DNA from: Bacillota bacterium
Lineage (GTDB): Bacteria > Bacillota > Clostridia > Acetivibrionales > DSM-1351
Length of the DNA: 64,000 nt
Direction of reading: 5' to 3'
Assembly (NCBI GenBank): GCA_023391425.1
Contig: JAEWAX010000041.1
Location: 124,001 to 188,000, forward strand
Part shown: piece after piece, positions 63,258 through 64,000 of the stretch
Position numbering within the stretch: the stretch's first letter is position 1
Layout: every line of letters starts with the position of its first letter
Made by a program: the position numbers and the translations under genes
The notes under the pieces: generated by a model
Database searches by the model: none
Told to the model about the DNA's origin: nothing
Seen by the model: only the letters and a program-made list of their open reading frames with translations

Positions 63258-63398
63258 AATAAGAGATATAAGACCGCTAGTAAGTGTACAATTAAAGAAA
63301 TAGATGGCAACACGTATATGTTTTATGAGTGGAAGTGTGGAGACTATACTTATAGGGGCTGGACACCTTCCTACTATGTACTTAAAAAAGTTGATTAG
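63258..63398 (+). pseudogene. Duplicated 3-prime fragment of the anti-sigma ectodomain gene
   Basis: A 141-base stretch aligning without gaps to 61584-61724, the last 46 codons and stop of the anti-sigma candidate. It keeps the frame (KTASKCTIKEIDGNTYMFYEW, then DYTYRGWTPSYYVLKKVD and TAG) but has no start or ribosome site. It lies 57 bases after the protease stop, as if the intergenic-plus-protease segment had been inserted into a repeat array or a third repeat had decayed. Confidence 0.85.
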
Positions 63399-63427
63399 GA
63401 GTACCCTTAACTTTCCTTTTTGAAATA

Positions 63428-63480
63428 TAAAAAAAGGCTGTTGCACAATGAATAAATATTTATTCACTGGACAGCAGCCC
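63428..63480 (+). terminator. Terminator after the sigma/anti-sigma/protease region
   Basis: GGCTGTTG pairs with CAGCAGCC, with an inner GAATAAATATTTATTC palindrome; CAATTTTTG follows. The A run on the left may also let it work from the minus strand for the hydrolase at the edge. Confidence 0.75.
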
Positions 63481-63642
63481 AATTTTTGTCCTTGAAAATA
63501 GTAAAATCGTATATATTCATGAGAAGTAATTGCTTTATCCATATCCAAAACACAAAGGAAGAGTTATTTGTACAGGAATTATGGGGTTTCGTTCAGTTGA
63601 GTGGTTTATAATGATTACGAAATACTCAACTACACATTATGC

Positions 63643-64000
63643 TCAAATTGAGAATGTAGAAGGTAAGACCATAGCAACCATTAGCCTATTAAACTTTTCT
63701 GGTTCCTCAAAGCAGGCGCTGTGTGCTGACTGTTCAAACCAGACAAGTTCTTTTTTTGGTGCTTTTATTACATGAAAGAACTTTTCAGCCACAACTGACG
63801 AAACCTGATAGTCATGTCTTCCAAGAAAAAAATATACGGGTATTTCAAGCTCTTTTATCGTATTAAATAAATCCGTTTTTAAGAATTCTCTCTGAGAGAG
63901 CGCGTTTCTCGCGGGTGCGTTAAGTGACTTGCAAAAGCGGACGATATCTGCAAGGTTATATTCCGGGGATGTAAAATACCTAATAATAAACTTACTAATA
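63643..64000 (-). CDS. Alpha/beta hydrolase, C-terminal part
   Basis: Partial; the gene enters from the right edge and ends at TGA 63643-63645. The 119 visible codons include the catalytic Asp in VYFFLGRHDYQV and the catalytic His in WFEQSAHSACFEEPEKFNRLM, as in proline-iminopeptidase-like alpha/beta hydrolases. Base composition in its upstream half is somewhat more GC-rich than the neighbours. Substrate unknown. Confidence 0.8.
   Translation of the reverse strand, partial: ISKFIIRYFTSPEYNLADIVRFCKSLNAPARNALSQREFLKTDLFNTIKELEIPVYFFLGRHDYQVSSVVAEKFFHVIKAPKKELVWFEQSAHSACFEEPEKFNRLMVAMVLPSTFSI

Noticed and set aside
1..64000. CRISPR array, rRNA operon, complete IS, prophage or replication origin
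   Set aside because: No regularly spaced identical repeats, rRNA sequence, transposase, phage structural genes or DnaA-box cluster were seen; dnaD/dnaI alone do not mark an origin.

Overview
This is an AT-rich window from a Gram-positive anaerobe of the class Clostridia, probably a plant-polysaccharide-degrading, Lachnospiraceae-type bacterium. The assignment is inferred from gene content: Shine-Dalgarno sites close to AGGAGG, lipobox lipoproteins without outer-membrane genes, a DnaD/DnaI primosome pair, YesM/YesN and Lpl-type sugar importers, cobyrinate-pathway genes, an SLH-domain surface protein and CPBP and WYL proteins. No complete insertion sequence, prophage or CRISPR array is visible.

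Layout. 1-6.8 kb (minus strand): start of a flavin reductase, a late cobalamin set (cobD, cbiB, cobQ, cobA-type adenosyltransferase), a small Fe-S protein and a WYL regulator. 7-12.5 kb: sbcC, sbcD and a diacylglycerol-kinase-like gene. 12.7-16.1 kb: lipoprotein, histidine kinase and OmpR-type response regulator; the kinase is split by one in-frame amber codon. 16.5-19.6 kb: AraC regulator divergent from an uncharacterised 610-aa protein that overlaps a small zinc-ribbon gene. 20-35 kb: galactan-use locus with MATE exporter, GH53 galactanase, GH35 beta-galactosidase, LplABC-type importer, a second paralogous binding protein, and YesN/YesM. 34.8-38.8 kb: APH-like kinase, GH51 arabinofuranosidase and a divergent ArsR-type regulator with an extra sensory domain. 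38.9-40.5 kb: tRNA-Arg and a possible leukocidin-type beta-barrel toxin homologue. 41-47 kb: complete oppBCDFA operon. 47-52.7 kb: ferritin, dnaD/dnaI, CPBP protease and an SLH/BsuPI surface protein. 53-60 kb: accessory genes (DUF3892, BtrH_N, MerR, alpha/alpha-toroid, MBL hydrolase, DUF5131, DJ-1, GNAT-DUF3795 fusion). 60-63.4 kb: ECF sigma factor, membrane anti-sigma candidate with a duplicated ectodomain, subtilase lipoprotein, and a stray copy of the end of the anti-sigma gene. The right edge cuts an alpha/beta hydrolase.

How the parts work together. The 20-38 kb block reads as one system: YesM/YesN sense a sugar outside the cell, Lpl-type importers bring in galacto- and arabino-oligosaccharides, and signal-peptide-less GH53, GH35 and GH51 enzymes trim them in the cytoplasm. 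The cobalamin genes downstream of a textbook sigma-A promoter (TTGACA, 17 bp, TATAAT at 4347-4375) cover cobyric acid formation and lower-ligand arm attachment.

Most unusual points: the amber codon in the histidine kinase; the signal-peptide-less leukocidin-like protein; several dispersed intergenic hairpin repeats, including a 35-bp inverted pair flanking the second sugar-binding protein; a perfect MerR operator-promoter with a 19-bp spacer; and the 141-bp duplication of an anti-sigma gene end behind the subtilase gene.
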